Assembly: GCA_051155775.1 (NCBI GenBank)
Contig: DAXETV010000003.1
Coordinates: forward strand, 1 to 64,000
Direction of reading: 5' to 3'
Source: CAYSCZ01 sp051155775
Lineage (GTDB): Bacteria > Bacteroidota > Bacteroidia > Cytophagales > Cyclobacteriaceae
Length of the DNA: 64,000 nt
A program made the position numbers and the translations under genes. The notes under the pieces are model-generated. The model saw only the letters and a program-made list of their open reading frames with translations, did no database searches and was not told the origin of the DNA. Of the stretch, positions 15,974-25,008 are shown in pieces (the first letter of the stretch is position 1; every line of letters starts with the position of its first letter).

Positions 15974-16969
15974 TTGGTAAAAATAGGAAACTTAGATGTT
16001 GGTGAATTCCCGTTGCTCCTGGCACCTATGGAGGATGTTAGTGATCCGCCTTTCAGGGCGGTCTGCAAGGAAAATGGAGCAGATCTGATGTATACGGAGT
16101 TTATATCTGCGGAAGGACTAATCAGGTATGCTGAAAAAAGTACCCAAAAGCTGGATATCTATGATTACGAAAGACCAATCGGTATTCAAATATTTGGAGA
16201 CAAAATAGACTCTATGCGTGAGGCAGCCGCAATCGCCGAAAAGGCTAATCCTGAAATAATTGACATCAATTATGGGTGTCCCGTGAAAAAAGTAGCATGC
16301 AAGGGAGCAGGAGCGGGTATATTATTAAACCTGCCCAAAATGCAAACGATGACCGCGGAAATCATTAAACAGGTGAACAAACCAGTAACTGTTAAAACCC
16401 GGTTGGGGTGGGACCACGATTCAATAAAAATTAAGGAAGTAGCCCACCGGTTGCAGGATGTTGGCGTTAAAGCGCTCACCATTCACGGACGTACCCGAAA
16501 ACAAATGTATAAAGGGGTGGCTGACTGGTCCCACATAGCAGCAGTTAAAAATGATCCTTATATCTCGATGCCTATTTTTGGTAATGGGGATATTGACTCA
16601 CCCAAAAAAGCCATGGAATATAAAAACAGGTATGGTGTAGATGGTATCATGATCGGTAGGGCATCAATTGGTTACCCATGGATATTCAGGGAAATAAAAC
16701 ATTTTCTCAAGACAGCAAAAGTTATGGAGGGGCCTGATTTGACGGAGCGTGTAGAAGTAGCGCATAAACATTTAAAATTTTCTGTTGAATGGAAAGGAGA
16801 AAAGCAAGGCTTAATGGAGATGCGCAGGCATTATACCAATTATTTCAAAGGACTACCCGGGTTCAAACCTGTTCGAACACGTTTGGTCGAATCTTTAAAT
16901 TACGATGAAGTTTCTGAACTATTAACCGCTATACCTGAAAAGTTCCACCAATTTTCTCCCGCTGCTTAA
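15974..16969 (+). CDS. tRNA-dihydrouridine synthase, DusB-like
   Basis: The family signature FPLLLAPMEDVSDPPFRA opens the FMN-binding barrel. INYGCPVKKVACKGAGAG holds the catalytic cysteine, and GVDGIMIGRASIGYPWIF is the C-terminal flavin loop. I choose the TTG at 15974 (start VKIGN), which gives 331 residues as in relatives. An upstream TTG at 15896 would run back across the start of the divergent CPBP gene. The enzyme reduces uridines in the tRNA D-loop. The stop codon overlaps the ATG of the next gene by one base. Confidence 0.88.
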   Translation: MVKIGNLDVGEFPLLLAPMEDVSDPPFRAVCKENGADLMYTEFISAEGLIRYAEKSTQKLDIYDYERPIGIQIFGDKIDSMREAAAIAEKANPEIIDINYGCPVKKVACKGAGAGILLNLPKMQTMTAEIIKQVNKPVTVKTRLGWDHDSIKIKEVAHRLQDVGVKALTIHGRTRKQMYKGVADWSHIAAVKNDPYISMPIFGNGDIDSPKKAMEYKNRYGVDGIMIGRASIGYPWIFREIKHFLKTAKVMEGPDLTERVEVAHKHLKFSVEWKGEKQGLMEMRRHYTNYFKGLPGFKPVRTRLVESLNYDEVSELLTAIPEKFHQFSPAA

Positions 16970-17844
16970 TGGTGATAAACAGCAAAGCTTATCCCTGGGT
17001 ACTGCTGGTAACCTTGGCTTTTATATGGGGAAGTTCATTTATTTTGATCAAAAGAGGGCTTATTGGCCTTTCACCCCAGGAAGTTGGGGCACTTAGGATT
17101 GTTAGTGCCGGAGCATTTTTAGCTCCTATCGCAATAAGGGGCCTTAGAAGGCAAAGCCGAAGTAACCTGGTACTCTTATTTTTTTCAGGCCTTCTGGGCA
17201 GTTTGATACCAGCATTTTTATTTCCATTCGCCCAAATGCACCTGGAGAGCTCACTTACCGGAGTATTAAATGCACTCACGCCAACATTTGTGGTAATCAT
17301 TGGGGGGTTTTTTTTTAAGTCGAAAATTAGTTTGGAAACCGGAGCGGGTATTTTTTTGGCATTCATAGGGACTGCCATCTTGATATCAGCGGCCAGCGGT
17401 GCGGAATATAGCTTCAATGCTTATGCGTTCCTTGTGGTGCTTGCCACACTGATGTACGCCAGTAATTTGAACCTTATAAAATTTAAACTGGCCAACATCA
17501 AGCCGTTGATTATAACCAGCATCTCATTATTCTTTGTGGGATTGATTGACCTTATTTATCTTGTTTTTTTTACTGGCTTCCTGGATAATATAAATACCGC
17601 AACCGGTTTGCGTTCAACCATTTACATAGTAATTCTCGGCGTGATCGGTACAGCCATCGCGCTTATCATATTTAACAACCTGGTAAAGATTTCTAATCCC
17701 GTATTCACCAGCTCAGTCACTTATCTTATCCCCATCGTTGCTATTTTTTGGGGTGTATTGGATGGAGAAAAGCTATACCTCATACATTACATTGGTATAG
17801 CATTTATTATACTAGGTGTATGGCTCACCAATAAAAAGAAATAA
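16969..17844 (+). CDS. EamA/DMT family transporter
   Basis: This 291-residue protein has ten hydrophobic segments in two repeated EamA halves. The first starts WVLLVTLAFIWGSSFILIK and the second AFLVVLATLMYASNLNLIK. It ends with GIAFIILGVWLTNKKK, the usual basic tail. Members export or exchange small metabolites. The substrate cannot be predicted. It is coupled to dus through a TAATG overlap. Confidence 0.88.
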   Translation: MVINSKAYPWVLLVTLAFIWGSSFILIKRGLIGLSPQEVGALRIVSAGAFLAPIAIRGLRRQSRSNLVLLFFSGLLGSLIPAFLFPFAQMHLESSLTGVLNALTPTFVVIIGGFFFKSKISLETGAGIFLAFIGTAILISAASGAEYSFNAYAFLVVLATLMYASNLNLIKFKLANIKPLIITSISLFFVGLIDLIYLVFFTGFLDNINTATGLRSTIYIVILGVIGTAIALIIFNNLVKISNPVFTSSVTYLIPIVAIFWGVLDGEKLYLIHYIGIAFIILGVWLTNKKK

Positions 17845-17994
17845 TTTATCTCTGAATGGTCCTTTGCGGATTCAGTGCTTATCTTCCCATCCAATGTTAA
17901 CTCAACAAGGAATTTTTTAGAACCTGTTTATTCTTAATTACATGTATCAGAATTTACTTAAACCCGGATTCGTCATTAGGATTTTATAATGAGG

Positions 17995-18099
17995 GCTTAA
18001 AGTGCAAGAAAATCAAGTAGTTAGGCGAGGAGGCATAATGAACTATTATGGAGAAAAGCCAATGAAGTGTTAACTGCCTGATTTTGAAGTGATTTAAGG
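17995..18099. repeat. Large inverted repeat with internal hairpin (possible MITE or structured RNA)
   Basis: The core arms AAAATCAAGTAGTTA (18009-18023) and TAACTGCCTGATTTT (18071-18085) pair at 13 of 15 positions. The similarity extends outward to the CTTAAA / TTTAAG ends. The 47-base loop contains a second hairpin, CATAAT (18034-18039) and ATTATG (18045-18050). No ORF is present. The element fills the centre of the 286-base convergent spacer between the EamA and TolC genes. Confidence 0.5.
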
Positions 18100-18129
18100 C
18101 CGGAATAGAAAGGCTGATGACGATTCCGG
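18100..18129. repeat. Stem-loop directly downstream of the exporter operon
   Basis: CCGGAAT at 18100-18106 and ATTCCGG at 18123-18129 form a perfect 7-base-pair stem with a 16-base loop, ending one base before the stop codon of the minus-strand TolC gene. No T-run follows in either direction. It may cap the 3' end of the exporter mRNA rather than act as an intrinsic terminator. Confidence 0.45.
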
Positions 18130-18130
18130 G

Positions 18131-19570
18131 TTAAAGCTCATTAAAGTCTAAAAAAGGCAAGCCGGACTCATAGAGCAGCTCGGCTTTGTTCTTTTGGAAC
18201 TTCACCTCATTTTCCAGAAATTTAATCTGGGCGTTAATGTATTTATCCTGTTGGATATTTAATTTGAATAAATCGCTTTCTCCTGTTTCCAGGTTAATAA
18301 GTTCTGCATCCAGTAGCCGGTTATAATTTTGAGCCATTGCCTGATATTGTTGGGAGAGGTTATTGGACATCTGTATTTCGGCATATTTTGCCAGAATATT
18401 ATTCTTAATTTTTAATGCGGTTTGATCCACTTTTAAATTATTACTTTGAATTTTCAGCGCTGTCTTCTGAAGTTTTCCCCGCTCTTTTCTTAACAATATG
18501 GGGAATGAAAAATCTAAACCAAGCTTATAATTTTCATTGAATGAAGGGCCATTCGTTTCTCCGAAGGGAGTTATGGGAGCGTCAATAAAAGAATAACTAA
18601 GATCTACCTGAGGTTTTAAGGCTTCCCGGTTCCAGGTATTTTCAACCTCCAGCTGATCAATCTTGAAGTTCAATTTTTGCAAATCCGGATGGAATCGCAG
18701 CGCCCATTCGATCATATTTTGAACATCCTGCTCTGAGGGGATAAGACCAAAACTGGCTAGCGTATCAGGTATGGTTGATTCTTTTAATTCCAGTGGTTTT
18801 TCTTCTTGCGTCCAAAGGTTAGTGGCTAACTGCAATGCACTATTTCGTAAGTTGAACTTTGCCTTTTCCAGATCAGCTAATCGTGTTTGATAAGTAATTT
18901 TCGCTTGAATGGTATCAATAACTGCTACCTCCCCATATTCATAGTCTATTAATACGCGCTCAAATAATTCTTCAGCAATATCTACGCTTTGTTCTAGTAA
19001 AATGAGTGTTTTATAAGATACAGACCAGTCCCAGTAGTTCTTTATTGATTTTAAGAGCGTTTTATTGATCAATTTTATTCTTTCAGCCTCAGCTACATCC
19101 AAATAAATCTTGGCTTGTTTAAGTGCCAGTCTGCGTTGATCTATGAACAGGCCTTTGCCAAGGGGTATAGAAAATCCAGCAGAGACTTGTCTGTCTTCGT
19201 TTGAGTCAGGGATGCTACGCTCCGGGTTTAAAAAATCACCCTGGTTCCGATCCAGAGAAATTTTAGGATCAATGGGAAACCAGGTGCCAACTTTTAGGGT
19301 GGCGTTAAGGATGTCAAAATATTCCGTGTCTTTGAAGTTTTTGATATCGTAGTTCAGGGTCACCTTTGGATCAAAGTGTCCTCTGGCTTCAGTTATTCCG
19401 GCATTTGCCGACTCTGTTATCAAATATGCTTGCTTTACAATGGGGTGATTATTCAGTACAATCTGCATGTAATCTTCCAAACCCAGCACATTAGTGGTGG
19501 AATCATTCTGTGCGAATGATTCCGGTGAAAAAAAAATGATGCCCAGGAATAAAGAAATTCTTACGATCAT
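18131..19570 (-). CDS. TolC family outer membrane channel
   Basis: The 479-residue product has a signal peptide (MIVRISLFLGIIFFSPESFA) and two outer-membrane-efflux repeats rich in long helices, with typical phrases such as VDIAEELFERVLIDYEYGEV and LETGESDLFKLNIQQDKYIN. It would be the outer membrane exit duct of a tripartite exporter. The start overlaps the end of the HlyD gene by 4 bases, and the ABC gene comes before that. This gene completes a type I secretion-like set. Confidence 0.9.
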   Translation of the reverse strand: MIVRISLFLGIIFFSPESFAQNDSTTNVLGLEDYMQIVLNNHPIVKQAYLITESANAGITEARGHFDPKVTLNYDIKNFKDTEYFDILNATLKVGTWFPIDPKISLDRNQGDFLNPERSIPDSNEDRQVSAGFSIPLGKGLFIDQRRLALKQAKIYLDVAEAERIKLINKTLLKSIKNYWDWSVSYKTLILLEQSVDIAEELFERVLIDYEYGEVAVIDTIQAKITYQTRLADLEKAKFNLRNSALQLATNLWTQEEKPLELKESTIPDTLASFGLIPSEQDVQNMIEWALRFHPDLQKLNFKIDQLEVENTWNREALKPQVDLSYSFIDAPITPFGETNGPSFNENYKLGLDFSFPILLRKERGKLQKTALKIQSNNLKVDQTALKIKNNILAKYAEIQMSNNLSQQYQAMAQNYNRLLDAELINLETGESDLFKLNIQQDKYINAQIKFLENEVKFQKNKAELLYESGLPFLDFNEL

Positions 19571-20940
19571 TTAATCTTTATCTTATTTTTAGGTGTTTCT
19601 TTCACCATTTCCTCAGTGGGTTCTGCATAAAGGCTAGGTGGAAATCCGTTTAGTTGACGCCATATCTCATACCAGATATGAACGTTTTCTAACATGACCC
19701 ACCCCTTGGTGCCGGAACCAAGTCTTAATTGTTTAGGCCAGGGATCGTCCTCCGGATCAGGGGTTACCAGTATTCGAAATAAACCATTCCCATTATTTAC
19801 CCTGTCAATCACCTTCACCTCTCCTCCAAAAGTACCAACAGATACACTAGGCCAACCTGAAAATTGCAGTGCCGGCCATCCATCAAATTGTATTCTAACT
19901 TTTCTGCCTTTACTCAATAAAGGCACGTCCATCACCCGAACATACATTTCTACGGCCAGGTCAGGGTTTTCAGGTTGTATGGTAGCCACTGCTTCACCTT
20001 CTTTGATGGTCTCTCCAATGCCAGCTTTTAACGCCTTGACAACATATCCTGATTGAGGCGCTAACAAATCATATTGATTTCTACGAACCTCAATGTTACT
20101 GTACTCATTTTCAAGTTTAGCAATAGATCCACGTGTTTCATTAATATCAGAGAGGGTTGCCTGGAGATCCGAATTTGCTTTACTTATCTTTTCTGAGTAG
20201 TCGGCTTGAATAGCTGCCAGATTCGTTCGGGCTATCGTTAAGCCGTTAATGCTTTGATGATATTTATTTTGCTTCTCAACCCGTTTAGCCTTGATCATAT
20301 TGTATTTTGTCTCCAGTTCCTGATACTTTGTCAAAGCGATATTGCCTGACGTAAACCGAACTTTGTTTCTGGAAAAAATATTTTCTGCGTTAGCATAATT
20401 AATTCTTTCTGCCTCTAGGGCTATACTATCACTTTGAACCTTTAAAATACTCTGATTAATTTTATTTTCAGCCTGGTTTAGCTTAACTTTTAATGATTCT
20501 CTGAGGGCTATAATTTGATTTTTGTACGCTTCCCTTTTTAGTTCTTTTGCTATTAGACTCTGCTTTTTTGCCTCTATCTGTTCAGCCATTCGAATGAGGA
20601 TATTCGGATCAAAGTACTTGTCTTTGGTCTCCGATAATTTGAGTATAGTGTCTCCTTTAGATACAAATTGGCCTTCTGAGACTTTCCATTCTACAATTCT
20701 TCCTGGAATTACAGACTCAACAGTTTGAGGCCTGTTTGCCGGATTCAGAGCCGTTACTTTGCCACCACCGCGAATGTTCTGTTGCCAGGGCAGGAATAAG
20801 GAGATGAAAAAGATAATAGTAATAACAATCAAGACCCTGGCCAGATAAAGGCTTAGATGCGGGGTTTTCAGGATTTTTAGCGAATAAAGCTGTTTATCCG
20901 CTAATTGGTTATCAATACTATCACTTGAAATTTTTAACAT
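19567..20940 (-). CDS. HlyD family periplasmic adaptor
   Basis: The 457-residue protein has a single N-terminal membrane anchor (VLIVITIIFFISLFLPW, about 34-50). The first lipoyl half follows (VESVIPGRIVEWKVSEGQFV), then long coiled coils at about 120-280 (AKKQSLIAKELKREAYKNQ and others), the second lipoyl half (LLAPQSGYVVKALKAGIGET) and a beta-barrel domain. This is the plan of HlyD adaptors of type I secretion and related ABC exporters. It lies one base downstream of the ABC gene and overlaps tolC by 4 bases. Its partner ATPase has unusual motifs. Confidence 0.9.
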   Translation of the reverse strand: MLKISSDSIDNQLADKQLYSLKILKTPHLSLYLARVLIVITIIFFISLFLPWQQNIRGGGKVTALNPANRPQTVESVIPGRIVEWKVSEGQFVSKGDTILKLSETKDKYFDPNILIRMAEQIEAKKQSLIAKELKREAYKNQIIALRESLKVKLNQAENKINQSILKVQSDSIALEAERINYANAENIFSRNKVRFTSGNIALTKYQELETKYNMIKAKRVEKQNKYHQSINGLTIARTNLAAIQADYSEKISKANSDLQATLSDINETRGSIAKLENEYSNIEVRRNQYDLLAPQSGYVVKALKAGIGETIKEGEAVATIQPENPDLAVEMYVRVMDVPLLSKGRKVRIQFDGWPALQFSGWPSVSVGTFGGEVKVIDRVNNGNGLFRILVTPDPEDDPWPKQLRLGSGTKGWVMLENVHIWYEIWRQLNGFPPSLYAEPTEEMVKETPKNKIKIK

Positions 20941-20941
20941 A

Positions 20942-23164
20942 CTAGCTTATATTTTCAACAACCAATGGATTGTTAATTATTTTATTAAAAGGACCGTCTT
21001 CAATTATCTCTCCTTTGTCCAGATAGATTACACGATCGCATGACCCCATAATTATTGGGTCATTAGATACTACGATTAATGTCCATTTTTGATCTTCATG
21101 CGTTAGCCTTTGGATCAATTCAATACGTTCATTTTTAGAAAAACTATCAAAGAAATCATTTAATATTAATACATTAGGTTTTTTTGCCAGACACCTTGCC
21201 AGAATAATTTTTTGAATAAATGTTTCCGAATAGCCTTTTCCTGTGCCGAGCATCTTGGTTTGTAGTCCGTCAGGGAAACTGCTAACTCGGTCCAGCAATC
21301 CAACAAGCTCTAAAGCATCTATGGCTTCGGACTCCTCGAGAAACGGCTTCCCAACCAGTATATTGTCTAAAATTGTACCCTCAAATATATCTTCTGTTGA
21401 TACGTTCTTACCTATCCTGTCTCTTAAATGCACGATATCAAGGTCTCTTATTGAATATTTATTATAAGTAACTGAACCTTCATATTTTGTATACATGCCT
21501 GATATAGCGTTTATCAAGGTGGTTTTGCCTGATCCTCCCACACCACTAACGCATATACGCTCACCCTTTTCTATATCCAGGTTGATATTTTTAATGGAAG
21601 GAAATTTATTTTCCGCATAGGTGAATGATAGGTTTCTTACTCTTATAGAAAGACCCTCCTGGGTATGAAGTGGTATATCCAGTCCACCGGTTTTTTCCAA
21701 CGGCAGATCTGTTACGTGGGCTATTTTATCAACAGCGGTAAGCATATCATAGACTACATCCATATAGGAAATTATTTTTTCTACAGAATTCAGGATTAGA
21801 ATTATGATGACCTCACTGGCTACAAACTGCCCCAAAGTGATTTCCCTATTTACGACCAATATAGTTCCAATAATTAACAAACCTGCAGTAATTACCGCTT
21901 TAAACAATAATACATAAGAATATTGGGATATTAGCACACGGAAATGTTTCCTTCTGTTTTTCAAATAGTTATTTACATAATAGTCTGTTCTTTTTAGGGG
22001 CAGATCTGTTGTACCTGAAAGCTTGAAACTGTAAAGTGCCCGCGCCAATTCCTCCAACCAGTAGACGGCTTTATACTTAAACTTTGATTCTACAATTGAA
22101 GATTGTAACCCAATAGGACCAGTGGTATAAAAAATTAAGAATAGGATGGAAATTAACGCCAGCCCAAAGAAAACAAAAAACGGATGATAGAATGATAGAA
22201 GCAATAAACCAAAACCAATTTGGATGACACCAGTAGAAAGGTCAATTAATAATTTTGGCAATCCTTTTTGTATGGTGAGCACATCGAAAAATCTGTTCAT
22301 TAACTCAGGAAAATGAAGATGAAGTACGGCTTCCATTTTGATTCTTGGCACTCTGTAAGCAAATTCAAACGCTGCTTTAGTAAAAACCCTTCTTTGAAGT
22401 GATTCCACAATAGTTATTTGAAGTACCTGCATGATGCCTGAACCGAGAACAGCGACTATGATGATCGCAACAAGAAAGTATATTGAACTGAAGAAAACCC
22501 CCCCGGAAATTAATTCAATGGCGGCCTGAATGCCTAATGGAAGTATTAAACTGGTAACCCCTATTATAAATGCATAAACATAAACATAAAAAATGTCCCT
22601 TTTATCTGCGCTTAATAATCGAAAGAGGCGAATAATTGGGGTTAGTTTTGTATTCTCCTCGCCTTCCCCAAGATGCATTTGGCTGCCAACCACGCTTTCA
22701 TACGCAAAAACAGAAAGAAAAATTATCTCACCCTTCTCATTTCTAATGATTTGGTCCTCAGAGATATCTTTAAAATCCATGGCTTTGCTTTGATCATGAT
22801 ACAGAATTTCTACTTCCTTATATTTTTTACTATTGGTATCAATGATGGCTGGTACGAAATGGTTATCAATCCTTAGAAATAGTACCATTGGATTATCGAA
22901 GTTCTCTATGAATAACTCAAAATCTTTTCGGGAGACCTCCTTTTTTATAAAAACTATGTTGGTATCATTGGCCATTTCTGTAAGGTCCCTCATAAACTCA
23001 CCAAGTTGCTCATTATTATAATGTCTTAGTAAATTATCTGAATCCTTTAAAACAGCACTATCGAGATCAATCTTCAGCCGTACTGAGCAAGCATGAAGTA
23101 TCTGAAGAATATCACTACTGCTAAATAGTCCTTCATTTTTATTTTGTTCGTCAACAATGTTCAC
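20942..23164 (-). CDS. ABC exporter, fused permease-ATPase with degenerate nucleotide-binding motifs
   Basis: The 740 residues form three parts. Residues 1-160 resemble a C39-like domain (NPMVLFLRIDNHFVPAIID) without a protease cysteine pattern. Residues 180-470 hold about six membrane helices of the ABC exporter type. Residues 500-740 are the ATPase. Walker A is intact (GVGGSGKTT, 541-549), but the Q-loop glutamine is Ser589, the signature LSGGQ is YSETF (645-649), Walker B LILDE is LILND (666-670), and the H-loop histidine is Asn701. Such a set is not expected to hydrolyse ATP in the normal way. The reading frame is open throughout and the operon is tight, so the gene looks maintained rather than decayed. 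TetR, HlyD and TolC genes flank it. Confidence 0.88.
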   Translation of the reverse strand: MNIVDEQNKNEGLFSSSDILQILHACSVRLKIDLDSAVLKDSDNLLRHYNNEQLGEFMRDLTEMANDTNIVFIKKEVSRKDFELFIENFDNPMVLFLRIDNHFVPAIIDTNSKKYKEVEILYHDQSKAMDFKDISEDQIIRNEKGEIIFLSVFAYESVVGSQMHLGEGEENTKLTPIIRLFRLLSADKRDIFYVYVYAFIIGVTSLILPLGIQAAIELISGGVFFSSIYFLVAIIIVAVLGSGIMQVLQITIVESLQRRVFTKAAFEFAYRVPRIKMEAVLHLHFPELMNRFFDVLTIQKGLPKLLIDLSTGVIQIGFGLLLLSFYHPFFVFFGLALISILFLIFYTTGPIGLQSSIVESKFKYKAVYWLEELARALYSFKLSGTTDLPLKRTDYYVNNYLKNRRKHFRVLISQYSYVLLFKAVITAGLLIIGTILVVNREITLGQFVASEVIIILILNSVEKIISYMDVVYDMLTAVDKIAHVTDLPLEKTGGLDIPLHTQEGLSIRVRNLSFTYAENKFPSIKNINLDIEKGERICVSGVGGSGKTTLINAISGMYTKYEGSVTYNKYSIRDLDIVHLRDRIGKNVSTEDIFEGTILDNILVGKPFLEESEAIDALELVGLLDRVSSFPDGLQTKMLGTGKGYSETFIQKIILARCLAKKPNVLILNDFFDSFSKNERIELIQRLTHEDQKWTLIVVSNDPIIMGSCDRVIYLDKGEIIEDGPFNKIINNPLVVENIS

Positions 23165-23174
23165 CGTTATGCTT

Positions 23175-23858
23175 TTATTTTTTAATTAATTTAAAAATAG
23201 TATCATATAGAAAATGATAGACCTGGTTATCAAGTTTGTCACCATTTCGGTCAATTTCTGTTAATGATGGTAAATGTAATGCGAAAAATACCTGCTGATG
23301 TGAGGCTTCTAAAATTGTACTAACAATCGCATGAGGATATGTATAATCTGGATTAATTTCCAGGATAACCAAAGCAATTTTATGGCACAGATCTTTATAA
23401 CCTTTAAATAAACCTTCTTTATTGATGGCATCGACCTGTCTGGTAAGATAAGTTTTATCAGACTCTGTCATAACCACACTCCTTAATGTGAAAATATCTA
23501 TGCTTCCACTTCCGGAAAAGCTTGTCAGCTTTTCTGGAAAGGTAATTATTTTAAGTATCTCGTCCAGTTTGTCATCGGGTTCCTTTAAATGGTACAACCG
23601 AATATCGATCAGATACTCAATCCATTGCCAATACATGGTGGTTAAATAGAGCAGGTATTTCAACTTATTTTCGAAATATCTGTATATTGATGCTTCTGTA
23701 GACTCAATACAATGCGCAAGTTTCTTAAAAGTGAAATCCTCGAAACCTAATTCATCGAGAAGAATGATTCCCTGACTCACAATTTTTTTTCCCAAATCAC
23801 TTGAATTTGGGTCTTTTAGAAAATACTTATCCGGGATTAAAAGCTGAACAACTGACAT
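23175..23858 (-). CDS. TetR/AcrR family transcriptional regulator
   Basis: The 227-residue protein has the TetR helix-turn-helix at about residues 25-70: GIILLDELGFEDFTFKKLA, then CIESTEASIYRYFENKLKYL, where the SIYRYF recognition helix is diagnostic. The C-terminal ligand domain is divergent. It is the first gene of the exporter operon, 10 bases before the ABC gene, and so likely controls it. An imperfect inverted repeat at 23864-23909 directly upstream of its start could be the operator. Confidence 0.88.
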   Translation of the reverse strand: MSVVQLLIPDKYFLKDPNSSDLGKKIVSQGIILLDELGFEDFTFKKLAHCIESTEASIYRYFENKLKYLLYLTTMYWQWIEYLIDIRLYHLKEPDDKLDEILKIITFPEKLTSFSGSGSIDIFTLRSVVMTESDKTYLTRQVDAINKEGLFKGYKDLCHKIALVILEINPDYTYPHAIVSTILEASHQQVFFALHLPSLTEIDRNGDKLDNQVYHFLYDTIFKLIKK

Positions 23859-23863
23859 TTATA

Positions 23864-23909
23864 GTACGATTCTGTTTTTTGTTAGTAATGCTATCAAAAA
23901 CGAAAGTAC
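23864..23909. promoter_or_regulatory. Imperfect inverted repeat between tetR and the DHH gene
   Basis: GTAC (23864-23867) followed by TTTTTTG (23875-23881) is mirrored by CAAAAA (23895-23900) and GTAC (23906-23909). The symmetry is centred 30 bases before the tetR start. TetR regulators usually bind such sites in their own promoter. The arms are AT-rich and partly matched, so this is tentative. Confidence 0.35.
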
Positions 23910-23940
23910 AAACTAATTGTTTAAGGCAAAATTTCAGCTT

Positions 23941-23971
23941 TTGTTTTTGAAAATAATAATTGGCAGTTTTG
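23941..23971 (+). promoter_or_regulatory. Possible promoter of the nrnA-like operon
   Basis: TTG at 23941-23943 and CAGTTTTG at 23964-23971, 20 bases apart, fit the Bacteroidota consensus with one mismatch in the -7 box (C for T). The first gene starts 18 bases downstream. Confidence 0.4.
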
Positions 23972-23988
23972 CGCCTTAGAAAATAGGA

Positions 23989-25008
23989 ATGCGGTCACTT
24001 AAAGACTTTAAGGAGCGGATTATCAATCCAGGTAACATCGTTATTACAACCCACCCTAATCCGGATGCTGATGCTTTGGGATCATCTCTTGGAATGGCAA
24101 GATATTTATCAAATTATGGTCATCATGTAAACGTAGTGTCTCCCACAGCATATCCTGATTTTTTGTCATGGATGCCAGGAAGTGAACATATACTGGTATT
24201 CCAGGAAAATGAAGTGCTGGGTAAAAAGATGTTTGCAGAGGCTGATATGATTTTTTGCCTGGACTTTTCGCGCCTGGAGCGAATCAATTCTATTGGGGAA
24301 ATAATCGCTGCTTCAAATGCTGATAAAGTATTGATAGATCATCATTTGTATCCTGAAGAGTTTGCTGACTACACTTTTTGGTCTTGTGAAGCAGCAGCAA
24401 CTGCAGAACTAGTTTATGACCTGATCGAAAGATTGGGTGACCTTGAAAAGATTGATAAGGAGATTGCAGATCTACTATATGCCGGCATCATGACCGACAC
24501 CGGGTCATTCAGGCATTCATCAACGTCTGCAAAAATTCATAACATCGTTGCCAGCTTGATAAATTTGGGAGTGGATGTCAACAGAGTGAGCAGCTTAATC
24601 TATGATAACAACACATCAAGCCGCTTAAGATTATTGGGTCTTGCACTATCCACGCGACTAAAAATAGAACCAGATTTTCAAACCGCTTACATTGTACTAT
24701 CCAGGGAAGATTTACAATCCCACCAATATAAAAAAGGTGATACGGAAGGATTTGTAAACTATGCATTGTCAATTAATGGCATAACCATGGGTGCAATTAT
24801 TGTAGAAAAGGAAAAAGAAATTAAATTATCATTCAGGTCAAGGGGGAATTTTTCTGTCAATGAATTTGCAAAAGAAAACTTTAATGGAGGTGGTCATAAA
24901 AATGCGGCAGGTGGTTATTTCAATGGATCTCTGAAAGAAGCAGAAGCTAAATTCGTATCGCTTTTACCAAAATATAAATCAAAACTTACTAAAGAAAAAT
25001 TTTCATGA
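23989..25008 (+). CDS. DHH/DHHA1 phosphoesterase, NrnA-like oligoribonuclease/pAp phosphatase
   Basis: The 339-residue protein has the DHH family motifs in order: THPNPDADALGSSLGMA (motif I), CLDFSRLERI (motif II), VLIDHHLYPEEF (DHH motif III) and AGIMTDTGSFRHS (motif IV). The C-terminal DHHA1 substrate domain ends with NGGGHKNAAGGYF. NrnA-type enzymes degrade short RNAs and pAp in the cytoplasm, and some act on cyclic dinucleotide products. The gene overlaps the first FKBP gene by 4 bases. Confidence 0.9.
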   Translation: MRSLKDFKERIINPGNIVITTHPNPDADALGSSLGMARYLSNYGHHVNVVSPTAYPDFLSWMPGSEHILVFQENEVLGKKMFAEADMIFCLDFSRLERINSIGEIIAASNADKVLIDHHLYPEEFADYTFWSCEAAATAELVYDLIERLGDLEKIDKEIADLLYAGIMTDTGSFRHSSTSAKIHNIVASLINLGVDVNRVSSLIYDNNTSSRLRLLGLALSTRLKIEPDFQTAYIVLSREDLQSHQYKKGDTEGFVNYALSINGITMGAIIVEKEKEIKLSFRSRGNFSVNEFAKENFNGGGHKNAAGGYFNGSLKEAEAKFVSLLPKYKSKLTKEKFS

